Source: Pseudoxanthomonas jiangsuensis (lineage in GTDB: Bacteria > Pseudomonadota > Gammaproteobacteria > Xanthomonadales > Xanthomonadaceae). Taken from it: 64,000 nt of DNA. Below are positions 1-9,694 of this stretch, piece after piece. The notes under the pieces were generated by a model, which saw only the letters and a list, made by a program, of their open reading frames with translations, was not told where the DNA came from and ran no database searches. The DNA lies in contig NZ_PDWL01000009.1 of the NCBI RefSeq assembly GCF_010093185.1, positions 1 through 64,000 on the forward strand, read 5' to 3'. The translations under genes and the position numbers were made by a program. Within the stretch, counting starts at the first letter, position 1, and each line of letters opens with the position of its first letter.

Positions 1-66
1 AATGAAGAAAGCGGGCAGCGAGATGGCAGCCCGGCCCGGGGGACGGGAGATGTGTAAAAGAGCCAG
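1..66. other. Probable sequencing-adapter remnant (Nextera i7)
   Basis: Read on the + strand, 1-24, 33-47 and 48-66 line up without gaps with the P7 end, the i7-side linker and the 19-base Tn5 mosaic end of an Illumina Nextera adapter (about 15/24, 9/15 and 17/19 identities, recalled from memory). An 8-base slot at 25-32 sits exactly where the index belongs. The total length of 66 equals the adapter length. Position 1 is therefore probably a contig end, and codons read through this stretch are not genomic. Confidence 0.8.
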
Positions 67-689
67 GGCGCCGCGCCCGCGGAGGCGTTCCCGCCATCCA
101 CCGAGGCCCCGGCCGTGGCGGGGGCCGCGTCCGGATCCAGCGGCAGCTGCGGTTCCAGTTCGCCGATGTCCTTCAGCTCGGACAATGGCGGCAGCTCGTC
201 CAGGCGCTTGAGCCCGAAGTAGTCGAGGAAGCCGCGGGTGGTGCCGTACAGCGCCGGCCGCCCGGGCACGTCGCGGTGGCCGACCACGCGGATCCACTCG
301 CGCTCTTCCAGCGCCTGGATGATGTTGCTGCTCACCGCCACGCCGCGGACCTGCTCGATCTCGCCGCGGGTGATCGGCTGGCGGTAGGCGATCAGCGCCA
401 GGGTCTCCAGGGTGGCGCGGGTGTACTTGGTTTTGCGCTCGGTCCACAGCCGCGCCACCCAGGGGTGGACGTCGGCCTTGACCTGGTAGCGGAAGCCGGA
501 GGCGACCTCGACCAGCTCCACGCCGCGCTCGGCGCAGGCCTCGCGCAGTTGTTCCAGCGCCGCCTCGATGCTGCCGGGCGGGGCCGGCTCGTCCTCGGGG
601 AACAGCCCGTGCAGCTGCGCCAGCGGCAGCGGCTGGTTGGCCGCCAGCAGGGCGGCCTCGACGATCCGGTTGATCAGCGCCTGGTCCAT
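67..689 (-). CDS. scpB: Segregation and condensation protein B, 3' end missing
   Basis: ScpB is the winged-helix subunit that joins ScpA and SMC in the condensin-like complex acting in chromosome segregation. About 207 codons are visible from the ATG at 689. They begin [20 protein letters not shown] and carry the family signature around [19 protein letters not shown] and the GRPALYGTT segment. The frame stays open to position 1, but the last 22 codons lie in the adapter-like stretch, so the true C-terminus is lost. It lies 40 bases downstream of scpA in the same direction, the usual scpAB operon. Confidence 0.93.
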
Positions 690-729
690 GGATCCCGCAG
701 GGTCTGGGTGGAAGGGAAGGAAGCGGGGT

Positions 730-1659
730 TCATCCCGCGGCCGGCTCGTTGGCGGCGTCGCCGTCGTCGAACTCGCTGTGGAACTGCAAGGGCTCGTTGG
801 TGTTGCCGATCGCCAGCGACTTGACGTAGATCGGCGCCAGCGGCGCTTCCTGGACGATGTCCAGCAGTTGTTCCTTGGCCAGTTCCAGCAGCGAGAGGAA
901 GGTGACCAGCACGCCGAGCCGGCCTTCCTCGGCGCTGAACAGCGACTCGAAGCGATGGAAGCGGCCGTCGTCCAGCCGCGACAGCACCTCGCCCATGCGC
1001 TGGCGCACGCTCAGCGCCTCGCGGCGGATGTGATGGCCGCTGAACAGCTCGGCGCGCTTGAGCACGTCGTGCAGGGCCAGCAGCATCTCGCGCAGGTCCA
1101 CCGGCGGCGGCAGGCGCACGGCCTGGCGGTCGGGGACGTGGGCCTGCACCGGGGTGGTGTCGCGGTCCTGGCGGGGCAGGGCGTCGATGTCCTCGGCGGC
1201 CTGCTTGAAGCGCTCGTACTCCTGCAGCCGGCGGACCAGCTCGGCGCGCGGGTCGGCCTCGTCGCCGTCCTCGCTGACCGGCCGCGGCAGCAGCATCCGC
1301 GACTTGATCTCGGCCAGGATCGCGGCCATCACCAAGTATTCGGCGGCCAGCTCGAACCGCAGGTCCTGCATCACGTTGATGTAGTCCACGTACTGCCGGG
1401 TGATCTCTGCCACGGGGATGTCGAGGATGTCCAGGTTCTGCCGGCGGATCAGGTACAGCAGAAGGTCCAGCGGGCCCTCGAAGGCGTCGAGGATGACCTC
1501 CAGCGCGTCCGGCGGGATGTACAGGTCCTGCGGGATCTGCAGCACCGGCTGCCCGTGCACCACCGCCAGCGGCATCTCCTGCTGCTGCGGGTGCGGGTTC
1601 GCCTGCGTTGTCGGAGTCGCGTCTTGCGCGGGTTCGGAACTCATCTGCTCGAAAGCCAT
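730..1659 (-). CDS. scpA: Segregation and condensation protein A
   Basis: ScpA is the kleisin subunit that bridges SMC heads and binds ScpB. The protein is about 309 residues from the ATG at 1659. An upstream GTG at 1677 and a downstream ATG at 1644 are also possible, because the first 30 residues are a poorly conserved Pro/Gln-rich leader. The kleisin core begins near [17 protein letters not shown] and continues through [18 protein letters not shown] and [16 protein letters not shown]. The C-terminal winged-helix region is intact. It is followed closely by scpB. Confidence 0.95.
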   Translation of the reverse strand: MAFEQMSSEPAQDATPTTQANPHPQQQEMPLAVVHGQPVLQIPQDLYIPPDALEVILDAFEGPLDLLLYLIRRQNLDILDIPVAEITRQYVDYINVMQDLRFELAAEYLVMAAILAEIKSRMLLPRPVSEDGDEADPRAELVRRLQEYERFKQAAEDIDALPRQDRDTTPVQAHVPDRQAVRLPPPVDLREMLLALHDVLKRAELFSGHHIRREALSVRQRMGEVLSRLDDGRFHRFESLFSAEEGRLGVLVTFLSLLELAKEQLLDIVQEAPLAPIYVKSLAIGNTNEPLQFHSEFDDGDAANEPAAG

Positions 1660-2058
1660 GCCCGGAACGGAAGGCACCGGAGCGCGCCGTGGACGGACGC
1701 GGAGGCGGTGGCCACCTGCGGTTGGCGGACGTCGCCGGAAGGCCGGGACGGGCGCCGCGGATGCACATCAATACAGGCCCGGCACCGCAAGGGGCGGTGG
1801 CCGACAGCCGGGGAGGTCGTCTGCGTGCGGCGTCTCGCGGGGCAGCGGATCGGTCGTCGGGTTGGCCGGGTGTCGTGCGCCGGAGCGGTGCGCGGGGTCC
1901 CCTGGGGCTTGGCGGGCCTCGGGCCTGGGCCGACGAGCCGCTGGTTCACGGCCGCATGTGGTGCCAAGGGTAAGCGCTGGCCCGCGGACTGTCCAGCGGA
2001 CCCGATGGCGCGGCACCGGCCTACAATGGCGCGGCCGGCGAAGGGGAGCGACAGACGC
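1660..2058. other. Intergenic region between scpA and the YciI gene
   Basis: No convincing gene is seen in about 400 bases; the open frames here are Arg/Pro/Gly-rich GC artefacts on both strands. It separates two divergent genes and so must hold both promoters. A TACAAT -10-like hexamer at 2022-2027 lies a suitable distance upstream of the + strand gene at 2059. On the - strand, GTATTGAT (1768-1775) is a weak -10 candidate for scpA. Several short GC-rich dyads give no clear assignment. Confidence 0.5.
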
Positions 2059-2358
2059 ATGTGGTACGTGATCGAGGGCTACGACGGCCACGCGGTGCTG
2101 GAGCGGCGCCTGCAGGCGCGGGCGGAACACCTGGCGCGGCTGGTCGCGCTGCGCGACGCTGGCCGCCTCCTGCTGGCCGGGCCCTGCCCGGCGGTGGACG
2201 CCGAGGATCCGGGTGCGGCGGGCTTCAGCGGCAGCGTGGTGGTTGCGGAGTTCGATTCGCTGGAGCAGGCGCAGGCCTGGGCCGAAGCCGATCCCTACGT
2301 CGCTGCCGGGGTCTACGAGCGGATCCAGGTGCGGCCGTTCCGCAAGGTCCTGCCCTGA
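2059..2358 (+). CDS. YciI family protein
   Basis: A 99-residue protein beginning [17 protein letters not shown]. The ferredoxin-like YciI fold is supported by the opening W/Y-V-I strand, the [14 protein letters not shown] segment, the acidic region VDAEDPG and the ending [23 protein letters not shown], where the DPY motif is typical. The cellular role of the family is unsettled; some relatives are small enzymes or fused to sigma factors. The start follows AAGGGGAGCGACAGACGC, a good ribosome-binding site, and a TACAAT hexamer lies 32 bases upstream. Confidence 0.88.
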   Translation: MWYVIEGYDGHAVLERRLQARAEHLARLVALRDAGRLLLAGPCPAVDAEDPGAAGFSGSVVVAEFDSLEQAQAWAEADPYVAAGVYERIQVRPFRKVLP

Positions 2359-2450
2359 GCTGCGGTGTTGCGTCGCAGCACCCCAATATCCTTATATCCA
2401 ATTGATATGTATGAGGATTTCCCGCTGACGAACGGGTCTGGCAGAGCGGC

Positions 2451-2466
2451 CTGAAAACGTTTACAG
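2451..2466. promoter_or_regulatory. Probable LacI-family operator
   Basis: CTGAAAACGTTTACAG is a 16-base dyad with only one mismatched pair (positions 3 and 14 inward) and the central CG typical of LacI-family operators. It lies 31 bases upstream of the LacI-type gene and should mediate autoregulation and perhaps control of the downstream carbohydrate operon. No second copy was seen in front of the TonB receptor or the glucanase. Confidence 0.7.
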
Positions 2467-2497
2467 TGCCGCCCGTCGATGCCAGCAGGAGGGCGAC

Positions 2498-3589
2498 ATG
2501 GGTCGCCAGGCGGTCACCATCCGCGATGTCGCCCGCGAGGCCAAGGTCTCGGTGGCCACCGTCTCGCGCGCCCTCAACGGCCACAGCAACGTGGCCGAAC
2601 CGGTCCGCCGCCAGGTGCTCGAGGTCGCCCAGCGCCTGCGCTACAGCCCGCACGGCGCCGCCCGCAGCCTCAGCAGCCGCAGCACCCAGACCATCGGCGT
2701 GGTCCTGCCGGACCTGCACGGCGAATTCTTCTCCGAACTGATCCGCGGCATCGACGCGGTCGCCCGTGCCCGCGGCCGCCACCTGCTGCTGTCCAGTTAC
2801 CACGGCGACCGCGACGAGCAGGGCGCTGCCCTGCGGGCGATGCGCGGCCGCGTGGACGGCCTGCTGGTGATGTCGCCCTACGCCGACCAGCCCGGCTTCC
2901 TGGCTGAGAACCTGCCGCAGCCGTTGCCGGCGGTGCTGATCAACACCCATCCGGCCGAGGCCGCCTGGCCGGCGTTCGAGATCGACAACCACGCCGGGGC
3001 CAGGGCGATGGTGGAGCACCTGCTGGAGCAGGGCCACCGCCGGATCGCCTTCATCGGCGGACCAGAGCGCAACTACGACGCGCGCGAGCGCCTGCGCGGC
3101 TTCCGCGATGCGATCGCCGCCCAGGCAGACGCCCATGGCATCGAGTACCCGGGCGACTTCGATGAAGCCTCCGGGCATCGCGCCGGCGGCGCGATCGTGC
3201 AGGAGGCGCAACGTCCGGACGCGGTGTTCGCGGCCAACGACATGATGGCCCTGGGCTGCCTGTACGCGTTCGCGCAGGCCGGCGTGCGGGTGCCGGAGGA
3301 CATCGCGCTGGCGGGCTTCGACGACATCCCGCTGGCGCGTTTCGTTCACCCCTCATTGACGACGATGCGGGTGAGTATCGCCGGACTCGGCGGACGCGCG
3401 ATGACGCGCCTGCTGGCGCAGATCGAGGCCGACGCGGCCTCCGGCGAAGGCGAAGGCGACGAACCGGCAGGCCCGGACCGGCACGTGCTCGCACCCGAGC
3501 TGGTGGTGCGCGCGTCCACGGCCGCCGCGGCGACGGAAACGCATGAGCAGGCGCGGCGCAGTCCGCGAACGAAACGCCGGAAAGAATGA
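2498..3589 (+). CDS. LacI family transcriptional regulator
   Basis: A 363-residue regulator. Residues 6-30 form the helix-turn-helix (VTIRDVAREAKVSVATVSRA) and a hinge helix follows near YSPHGAARSLSS. The rest is a periplasmic-binding-protein-like sensor domain (QTIGVVLPDLHGEFFSELIRG, FAANDMMALGCL, ALAGFDDIPLARFVHPSLTT). The tail after residue 320 is Gly/Asp/Glu-rich and probably disordered. A dyad operator lies just upstream. The gene is followed at 34 bases by a TonB receptor and then glycan-degradation and transport genes, so it is the likely repressor of this locus. The effector sugar is unknown. Confidence 0.93.
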   Translation: MGRQAVTIRDVAREAKVSVATVSRALNGHSNVAEPVRRQVLEVAQRLRYSPHGAARSLSSRSTQTIGVVLPDLHGEFFSELIRGIDAVARARGRHLLLSSYHGDRDEQGAALRAMRGRVDGLLVMSPYADQPGFLAENLPQPLPAVLINTHPAEAAWPAFEIDNHAGARAMVEHLLEQGHRRIAFIGGPERNYDARERLRGFRDAIAAQADAHGIEYPGDFDEASGHRAGGAIVQEAQRPDAVFAANDMMALGCLYAFAQAGVRVPEDIALAGFDDIPLARFVHPSLTTMRVSIAGLGGRAMTRLLAQIEADAASGEGEGDEPAGPDRHVLAPELVVRASTAAAATETHEQARRSPRTKRRKE

Positions 3590-3623
3590 TCCGAACCGCA
3601 GTATTCCTGGGAGGGAGAAAGCA

Positions 3624-6601
3624 ATGAATCAGCAATTCCGCAACAGGCCTGTCCGCACCATCCTCAGCATCGCCCTGGCCGGCTGCCTGGCCCTGGGCGC
3701 GGCGCCCGCCTTCGCCCAGAGCACCGGCGCGACCATCCGCGGCCAGGTGATGGCCGATTCCGCGCCGGCCGGCGAGGCCACGGTCACCGTCACCAATACC
3801 GCCACCGGCCTGAGCCGGACCGTGCGTTCCTCCGCCAGCGGCGGCTATGCGGTGGCCGGCCTGCCGCCGGGCACCTACCGGATCCAGGTCGAGGCCAACG
3901 GCCAGACCAGCAGCCGCGACCTCACCGTCCAGGTCGGCCAGACCGCGACGGTCAACCTGGGCGTGGGCGGCGTGGCCGAGACCGCCCAGGCTGGCGACGC
4001 GACCACGATGGAGGCGGTGCAGGTGGTCGGCACCGCGGTGGAGACCCGCACCTCGGAGGTCGCCACCTACATCACCAACAAGCAGATCGAGGCCCTGCCG
4101 CAGGGCACGCGCAACTTCCTGGCGTTCGCCGACACGGTGCCGGGCATGCAGTTCCAGCAGGACGCGGCCGGCAACACCAAGCTGCGTTCCGGCGCGCAGA
4201 CCTCCAGCGGGATCAACGTCTACATCGACGGCGTCGGCCAGAAGGGCTACACCCTGCCCGGCGGCGTGGGCGGCCAGGACTCCACCCGCGGCAACCCGTT
4301 CCCGCAGTCGGCGATCGGCGAGTACAAGGTCATCACCTCCAACTACAAGGCCGAGTTCGACCAGATCAGCAGCGCCGCGGTGGTGGCGGCCACCCGCTCG
4401 GGCAGCAACGAGTTCGAAGGCAGCTTCTTCTGGGACCGCACCTCGACCGACTGGCGCACCGCCACCCCGGCCGAGAAGAAGGCCGGCGGCGACAAGATCG
4501 CGTCCAAGGAAGAGCAGTACGGCGTGTCATTCGGCGGCCCGATCATCCAGGACCGGCTGAACTTCTTCGTCGCCTACGAGGCCAAGGACTACAGCACGCC
4601 CAAGACGGTCACCCTCGGCGCGCAGGGCCGCTACGATCCGGCGGAGGTGCCGCAGGAACTGCGCGACCAGATCGGTCCGGCCGCCTCGCCCTTCGCCCAG
4701 GACATGTACTTCGGCAAGCTGACCTGGACGCCGGACGACCGCAACCTGATCGAGTTCTCGGCCCAGGTGCGCGAGGAGGACGAGCGCATCGGCGTCGGCG
4801 ACCAGAACACCGCCGAACGGGCCACGGTCAACCACAACGAGGTCAACCGCTACGACCTGCGCTGGCAGTACAGCGGCGACCGCTGGCTCAACGACGCCCA
4901 CCTCACCTTCGAGGACCTGTCCTGGGCGCCGCAGCCGACCTTCGACGGCAACGGCTACATCCTCAACGTCTCCGAGCCGACCGCCAGCGACCGCCTCAAC
5001 ATCGGCACCATCCTCAACAGCGGCGCCAGCCCCAACAACCAGGAAAGGGCCAGGAAGGCTGGTCGATCCAGGACGACCTGACCTTCAGCGGCTGGGAAGG
5101 GCACACGGTCAAGATGGGCGTGAAGTACAAGGACGTCGAGGTCCGCGCGGTGGAGCGCAACTACTCCAACCCGCAGTTCTACTACGACCTGGCCACGGGC
5201 GCCTCGCAGCCCTACCGGGTCGAGTTCGCCGCCGGCGACCCCGGCACCCCCGGCGGCTTTACCACCTCGGCCAACAAGCAGTTCGGCATCTACATCCAGG
5301 ACGACTGGGAGGTCAACGAGCACCTGACGGTCAACTACGGCGTGCGCTGGGACTACGAGACCACGCCCAACTACGAGGACTTCGTGACCCCGGCGGCGCT
5401 GGCCCAGAGCATCCGCGACTATCCCAACTTCCAGAACGCGGACTGGGACCCGGAGGACTACATCTCCAACGGCAACAACCGCGACGCGTTCAAGGGCGCC
5501 TGGCAGCCGCGCCTGGGCTTCTCCTACGACATCGACGCCGACCAGCGGCACGTGGTCTTCGGCGGCGCCGGCCGCGCCTACGACCGCAACCTGTTCGACT
5601 ACCTGCAGCTGGAGACCAACCGCACCTCCTTCGGTCGCTACAACTTCTACTTCGTCGATGCCGACGGCGTGTGCCGGCGGCCGGGCGGGGACTGCGAGGT
5701 CTGGGACCCGGCCTACCTGCAGCCCGGCGCGCTCGACGAACTGGCCGCCACGGTCGACCTGCCGCGCGAATGGTGGCTCAACAACAACGACCTGAAGGTG
5801 CCGTACTCCGACCAGTTCAGCCTCGGCATGCGCAACGCCTTCGACCTGGGCGAGCAGACCTGGTACAGCGAGGTGACCCTGTCCTACATCCGTAGCCACG
5901 ACGGCATCACCGCGCGGCTGGGCAACCGCCGGCCGGACGGCACCTTCCTGCCGGCGGGCCATACCTGGGGCACGCCGTGGGGCTTCGATCCGCCGTTCGG
6001 ACGCGTGATCCTGCTCGACAACATGTACGAGACCAAGACCAAGTCGGTCCTGGTCAAGTTCGACAAGCCGTTCAGCGCGGCCTCGCGCTGGGGCGCGACG
6101 GTGGCCTACACCTATACCCGCGGCCGCCAGAACACCAACGCCGACGGCTGGGTCGACATGTTCGAGTACCCCACCGCCAGCTACTACGGCTGGCTGCCGT
6201 CGCGCGGCGTGCCCGAGCACCGGCTGGTGACCACCGGCATCTGGGACGCGGGCTGGGGCGTCACCCTGTCCGGCAAGCTGGTGCTGGAATCCACCAAGTA
6301 CCGCAACGCCACCAACTGCCTGCCGGGCTGGGACGACTGCCTCATCGATCCCTACAAGCCGGACGGCAGCCTGGGCTACAAGCGCTTCGACCTGGCGGCG
6401 AGCAAGGAGTGGGATACCGGCTCGGACATCCGGCTCAGGATCCGCGCCGACCTGCTCAACGTGTTCGACTGGACCAACTGGGACGGCTACGACGACTGGT
6501 ACGGCGGCCCGGGCGAGCCCAACGCCAATTTCGGTACCCACCAGGACGGCATCGTGGGCGGGACGCGTACCTTTAAACTGTCGTTCGGCATCGACTGGTG
6601 A
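3624..6601 (+). pseudogene. Oar-like TonB-dependent receptor, frameshifted
   Basis: An outer-membrane receptor for oligosaccharide uptake, encoded in two frames. The first part (ATG 3624, ribosome site GGGAGG, stop 5081) has a signal peptide ending AAPAFAQ, a carboxypeptidase-like regulatory domain (about residues 34-125) and the plug (GINVYIDGVGQKGYTL). The barrel continues in another frame from about 5045 to 6601 and ends in FKLSFGIDW, a normal C-terminal beta-signal. Restoring one base near 5044, in the run GGAAAGGG, joins the frames as NNQEKGQEGWSIQDDLTF and gives about 992 residues. Both halves look well conserved, so either the mutation is recent or the base was lost in sequencing. Confidence 0.88.
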
Positions 6602-6722
6602 GGTGCATGGCGGCCGTCCTGGCTTCCTCTCCCGCCAGGGCGGTCGCCGTGCTTCGCCTCCGCCCGCGACAACGGGACGGAGGCGGGCGAGGGCATCCAG
6701 GTGCGACAACAGGGGGCGTGTG

Positions 6723-8369
6723 GTGAAGCGGCGGCATTGGCGGATCAGAGCGGTGATGGCGATGGCGACGGGGCTGCTGGCGGCATGCGGGCGCGCGCCC
6801 GAGCCCGCGCCGCAGCCACCCGCACCCAAGCCCGACGTGATCCTGATCGAGCCGGTCTTGCCCGAGCGCCCGCCGCGGCCTGAACTGCCGCCGCTGTTCC
6901 GCGACATCGAGAAGCGCACCTTCCAGTTCTTCTGGGACACCACCAACGAGCAGAACGGGCTGACCCCGGACCGCTACCCGTCGCGGCCGTTCGCCAGCAT
7001 CGCCTCGATCGGCTATGCGCTGACCGCCTATCCGATCGGAATCGAGAACGGCTGGGTCAGCCGCACCCAGGCGGTGGACCGGACCCTGACCACGCTGCGC
7101 TTCCTGCGCGACATCCCGCAGGGGCCGCAAAGGACCGGCAAGGGCGCCTACAAGGGCTTCTACTACCACTTCCTGGACATGCAGCAGGGCCAGCGCTACG
7201 ACAGCTGGGTAGAACTGTCGAGCGTGGACACCGCCCTGCTGATGATGGGCGTGCTGTTCGCCCAGGCCTACTATGACGGCGACGACGACCGCGAGAAGGA
7301 GATCCGGCGCCTGGCCGACCAGCTCTACCGCAAGGTCGAGTGGACCTGGCTGCAGCAGCGCGAGCCGCTGGTGTCGATGGGCTGGTTCCCGGAGAGCGGC
7401 TTCATCGTCCACGACTGGATGGGCTACAACGAGGCCATGCTGCTGTACGTGCTGGCGCTGGGTTCGCCGACCCACCCGGTCAGCCCGGACGCGTGGACGG
7501 TGTGGACGCGCACCTACAACAACGACTGGGGCGTGTACTACGGGCAGGAGTACCTGAGCTTCGGCCCGCTGTTCGGGCACCAGTACAGCCACGTCTGGAT
7601 CGACTTCCGCGACATCCAGGACCAGTACATGCGCGAGCGCGGGATCGACTACTTCCTCAACAGCCGCCGCGCCGCGCTGGCCCAGCGCGAGTACGCCATC
7701 GCCAACCCGATGAAGTGGAAGGACTACGGCGAGAACGTGTGGGGCCTGACCGCCGGCGACGGCCCGCAGAACACCCGCCAGATCTACCGCGGCGAGGAGC
7801 GCGAGTTCCGCCACTACTCCTCGCGCGGGGCCGGCCTGCGCGAGAACTTCGACGACGGCACCCTGGCCCCGACCGCGGCGATCGCCTCGATCGTGTTCGC
7901 ACCGGAGGTGGTGATCCCGGCCACGGAGGAGATGCACAAGCGCTACGGCGACTACCTGTATTCCAGCTACGGCTTCCTGGATTCGTTCAACCCCAGCTTC
8001 GACTACGACATCCCGCTCAAGACCGGGCGCCTGGTGCCGGGCAAGGGCTGGGTGGCCAGCGACTACATCGGCATCGACCAGGGCCCGATCCTGGCGATGA
8101 TCGCCAACTACCGCAACGAGTTCGTGTGGTCGGTGATGAAGAAGAGCCCGTACATCCGCACCGGCCTGGAGCGCGCCGGCTTCCGCGGCGGCTGGCTCAC
8201 CCCCGAGGACGAACCGGCCGAGCCGATGCAGGCCGACAGCCAGGCCGCGGCGGCGCGCGCGCTGGGCATGGCCGAGTCGCGCGCGGCCGCGGCCGAGGCC
8301 CAGCGCCAGCAACAGCAGCGCCAGGACCAGACGCCCTCGGCCAACCGCGCCCAGCCGCCGCAGCAGTGA
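6723..8369 (+). CDS. GH144-like lipoprotein glucanase (glycoamylase domain)
   Basis: A 548-residue lipoprotein. The GTG at 6723 follows AGGGGG by six bases and opens a signal with lipobox LLAAC. Residues about 50-500 match the glycoamylase/GH144 domain as I know it: DIEKRTFQFFWDTTNEQNGL, the YKGFYYHFLD segment, GWFPESGF, DWMGYNEAMLLYVLALGSPTHP, FGHQYSHVWIDFRDIQD, AWGL-type ENVWGLTAGDGP, and SDYIGIDQGPILAMIANYRN. Characterised GH144 members are endo-beta-1,2-glucanases. The last 50 residues are Ala/Gln-rich and low complexity. The stop overlaps the next start, so the gene is coupled to the binding protein. Family call is good; substrate is inferred. Confidence 0.85.
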   Translation: MKRRHWRIRAVMAMATGLLAACGRAPEPAPQPPAPKPDVILIEPVLPERPPRPELPPLFRDIEKRTFQFFWDTTNEQNGLTPDRYPSRPFASIASIGYALTAYPIGIENGWVSRTQAVDRTLTTLRFLRDIPQGPQRTGKGAYKGFYYHFLDMQQGQRYDSWVELSSVDTALLMMGVLFAQAYYDGDDDREKEIRRLADQLYRKVEWTWLQQREPLVSMGWFPESGFIVHDWMGYNEAMLLYVLALGSPTHPVSPDAWTVWTRTYNNDWGVYYGQEYLSFGPLFGHQYSHVWIDFRDIQDQYMRERGIDYFLNSRRAALAQREYAIANPMKWKDYGENVWGLTAGDGPQNTRQIYRGEEREFRHYSSRGAGLRENFDDGTLAPTAAIASIVFAPEVVIPATEEMHKRYGDYLYSSYGFLDSFNPSFDYDIPLKTGRLVPGKGWVASDYIGIDQGPILAMIANYRNEFVWSVMKKSPYIRTGLERAGFRGGWLTPEDEPAEPMQADSQAAAARALGMAESRAAAAEAQRQQQQRQDQTPSANRAQPPQQ

Positions 8370-9694
8370 GCGGCCCGCGGCTCCCGTTCCTGGCGGCGGC
8401 GCGTGTGTGGGTGGCCGTGCTCGCCCTGCTGGCGCTGTCTGGCTGCGGCCGCGAGCCCGCGTCCGAGCCGCTGCGCTTCTGGGCGATGGGCCGCGAGGCC
8501 GAGGTGGTGGCCGAGCTGATCCCGGAGTTCGAGCGCGAGAGCGGGATCGAGGTGGACATCCAGCAGATCCCCTGGACCGCCGCGCACGAGAAGCTGCTGA
8601 CCGCGTTCGCCGCCGACGCCCTGCCGGACGTGTGCCAGCTGGGCAACACCTGGATCCCCGAGTTCGCCGCGCTGGACACCTTGGAGCCGCTGCAGGGCCG
8701 GGTCGACGCTTCGACCGTCATCGAGCAGGACGACTACTTCCCCGGCATCTGGGACACCGCCGTGATCGACGGCGAACTGGTCGGCGTGCCCTGGTACGTG
8801 GACACCCGCCTGCTGTACTACCGCAAGGACCTGCTGCGCCAGGCCGGGGTCGAGCGCGCGCCGCGGACCTGGGCGGAGTGGGAACAGGCGATGGCCGCGA
8901 TCAAGCGCCAGGCCGGCCCGGGCCGCTACGCGATCCTGATGCCGCTCAACGAGTTCGAGCAGCAGCTGTCCTTCGCCCTGCAGCAGGACGATCCCCTGCT
9001 GCGCGACCACGACGGCCGCGGCAATTTCCAGAGCCCGGGCTTCCGCCGCGCGGTCGGCTTCTACGCCAACATGTTCGAGCAGGGCTGGGCGCCGAAGATG
9101 TCCGAAACCCAGATCTCCAACGTCTGGGACGAGTTCTTCAACGGCTTCTACGCCTTCTACCTGTCCGGCCCCTGGAACATCCGCGAGTTCCGCAGGCGCC
9201 AGCCGCCGGCGCTGGAAGGGCAGTGGGGCACGATGCCGCTGCCCGGCCCGGACGGACCCGGCGCCGGGATCGCAGGAGGCACCAGCCTGGTCCTGTTCCG
9301 CAGCTCGCCGCGCAAGGACCGCGCCTGGAAGCTGGTCGAATTCCTCTCGCGCCCCGACATCCAGCAGCGCTTCCACGCCATGATCGGCGACCTGCCGCCG
9401 CGGCGCAGCGCCTGGGAGCATCCCTCGTTGGCCGGCGACGAACTGGCCCGCGCCTTCCGCGACCAGCTGGAGCGGGTGAAGCCGGCGCCGAAGGTGCTGG
9501 AATGGGAGCGGATCGTGCAGGAAATGCGGATCGCCACCGAGCGCGTGGTCCGCGGCGGCCAGCCGCAGGACCAGGCCCTGGCCGAACTGGACGCGCGGGT
9601 CGATGCGATCCTGGCCAAGCGCCGCTGGATGCAGGCGCGCGACGCCGACGCGGTGGCGGCGAAGGAAGCGGAGACCGCGGGGGCCGCGCCATGA
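8366..9694 (+). CDS. ABC sugar transporter, substrate-binding lipoprotein
   Basis: A 442-residue family-1 extracellular solute-binding protein. The GTG at 8366 overlaps the upstream stop (GTGA). The signal ends in lipobox LSGC, so it is membrane-anchored. Typical features are LRFWAMGREAEVVAELIPEFERE, the segment LPDVCQLGNTWIPEFAAL, GVPWYVDTRLLYYRKDLL, and the FYLSGPWNIREF and GGTSLVLF strands. It should capture an oligosaccharide and hand it to the two permeases that follow. The C-terminal tail is Ala/Glu-rich. Confidence 0.92.
   Translation: MSGPRLPFLAAARVWVAVLALLALSGCGREPASEPLRFWAMGREAEVVAELIPEFERESGIEVDIQQIPWTAAHEKLLTAFAADALPDVCQLGNTWIPEFAALDTLEPLQGRVDASTVIEQDDYFPGIWDTAVIDGELVGVPWYVDTRLLYYRKDLLRQAGVERAPRTWAEWEQAMAAIKRQAGPGRYAILMPLNEFEQQLSFALQQDDPLLRDHDGRGNFQSPGFRRAVGFYANMFEQGWAPKMSETQISNVWDEFFNGFYAFYLSGPWNIREFRRRQPPALEGQWGTMPLPGPDGPGAGIAGGTSLVLFRSSPRKDRAWKLVEFLSRPDIQQRFHAMIGDLPPRRSAWEHPSLAGDELARAFRDQLERVKPAPKVLEWERIVQEMRIATERVVRGGQPQDQALAELDARVDAILAKRRWMQARDADAVAAKEAETAGAAP

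Noticed and set aside
48..66. Tn5 mosaic-end-like sequence suggesting a transposon end
   Set aside because: The adjacent bases also match the rest of a Nextera i7 adapter at exact spacing, so an adapter remnant explains it better.
1608..2058. Overlapping open frames on both strands between scpA and the YciI gene
   Set aside because: Composition is typical of GC-rich noise and no frame shows conserved motifs or a ribosome-binding site.
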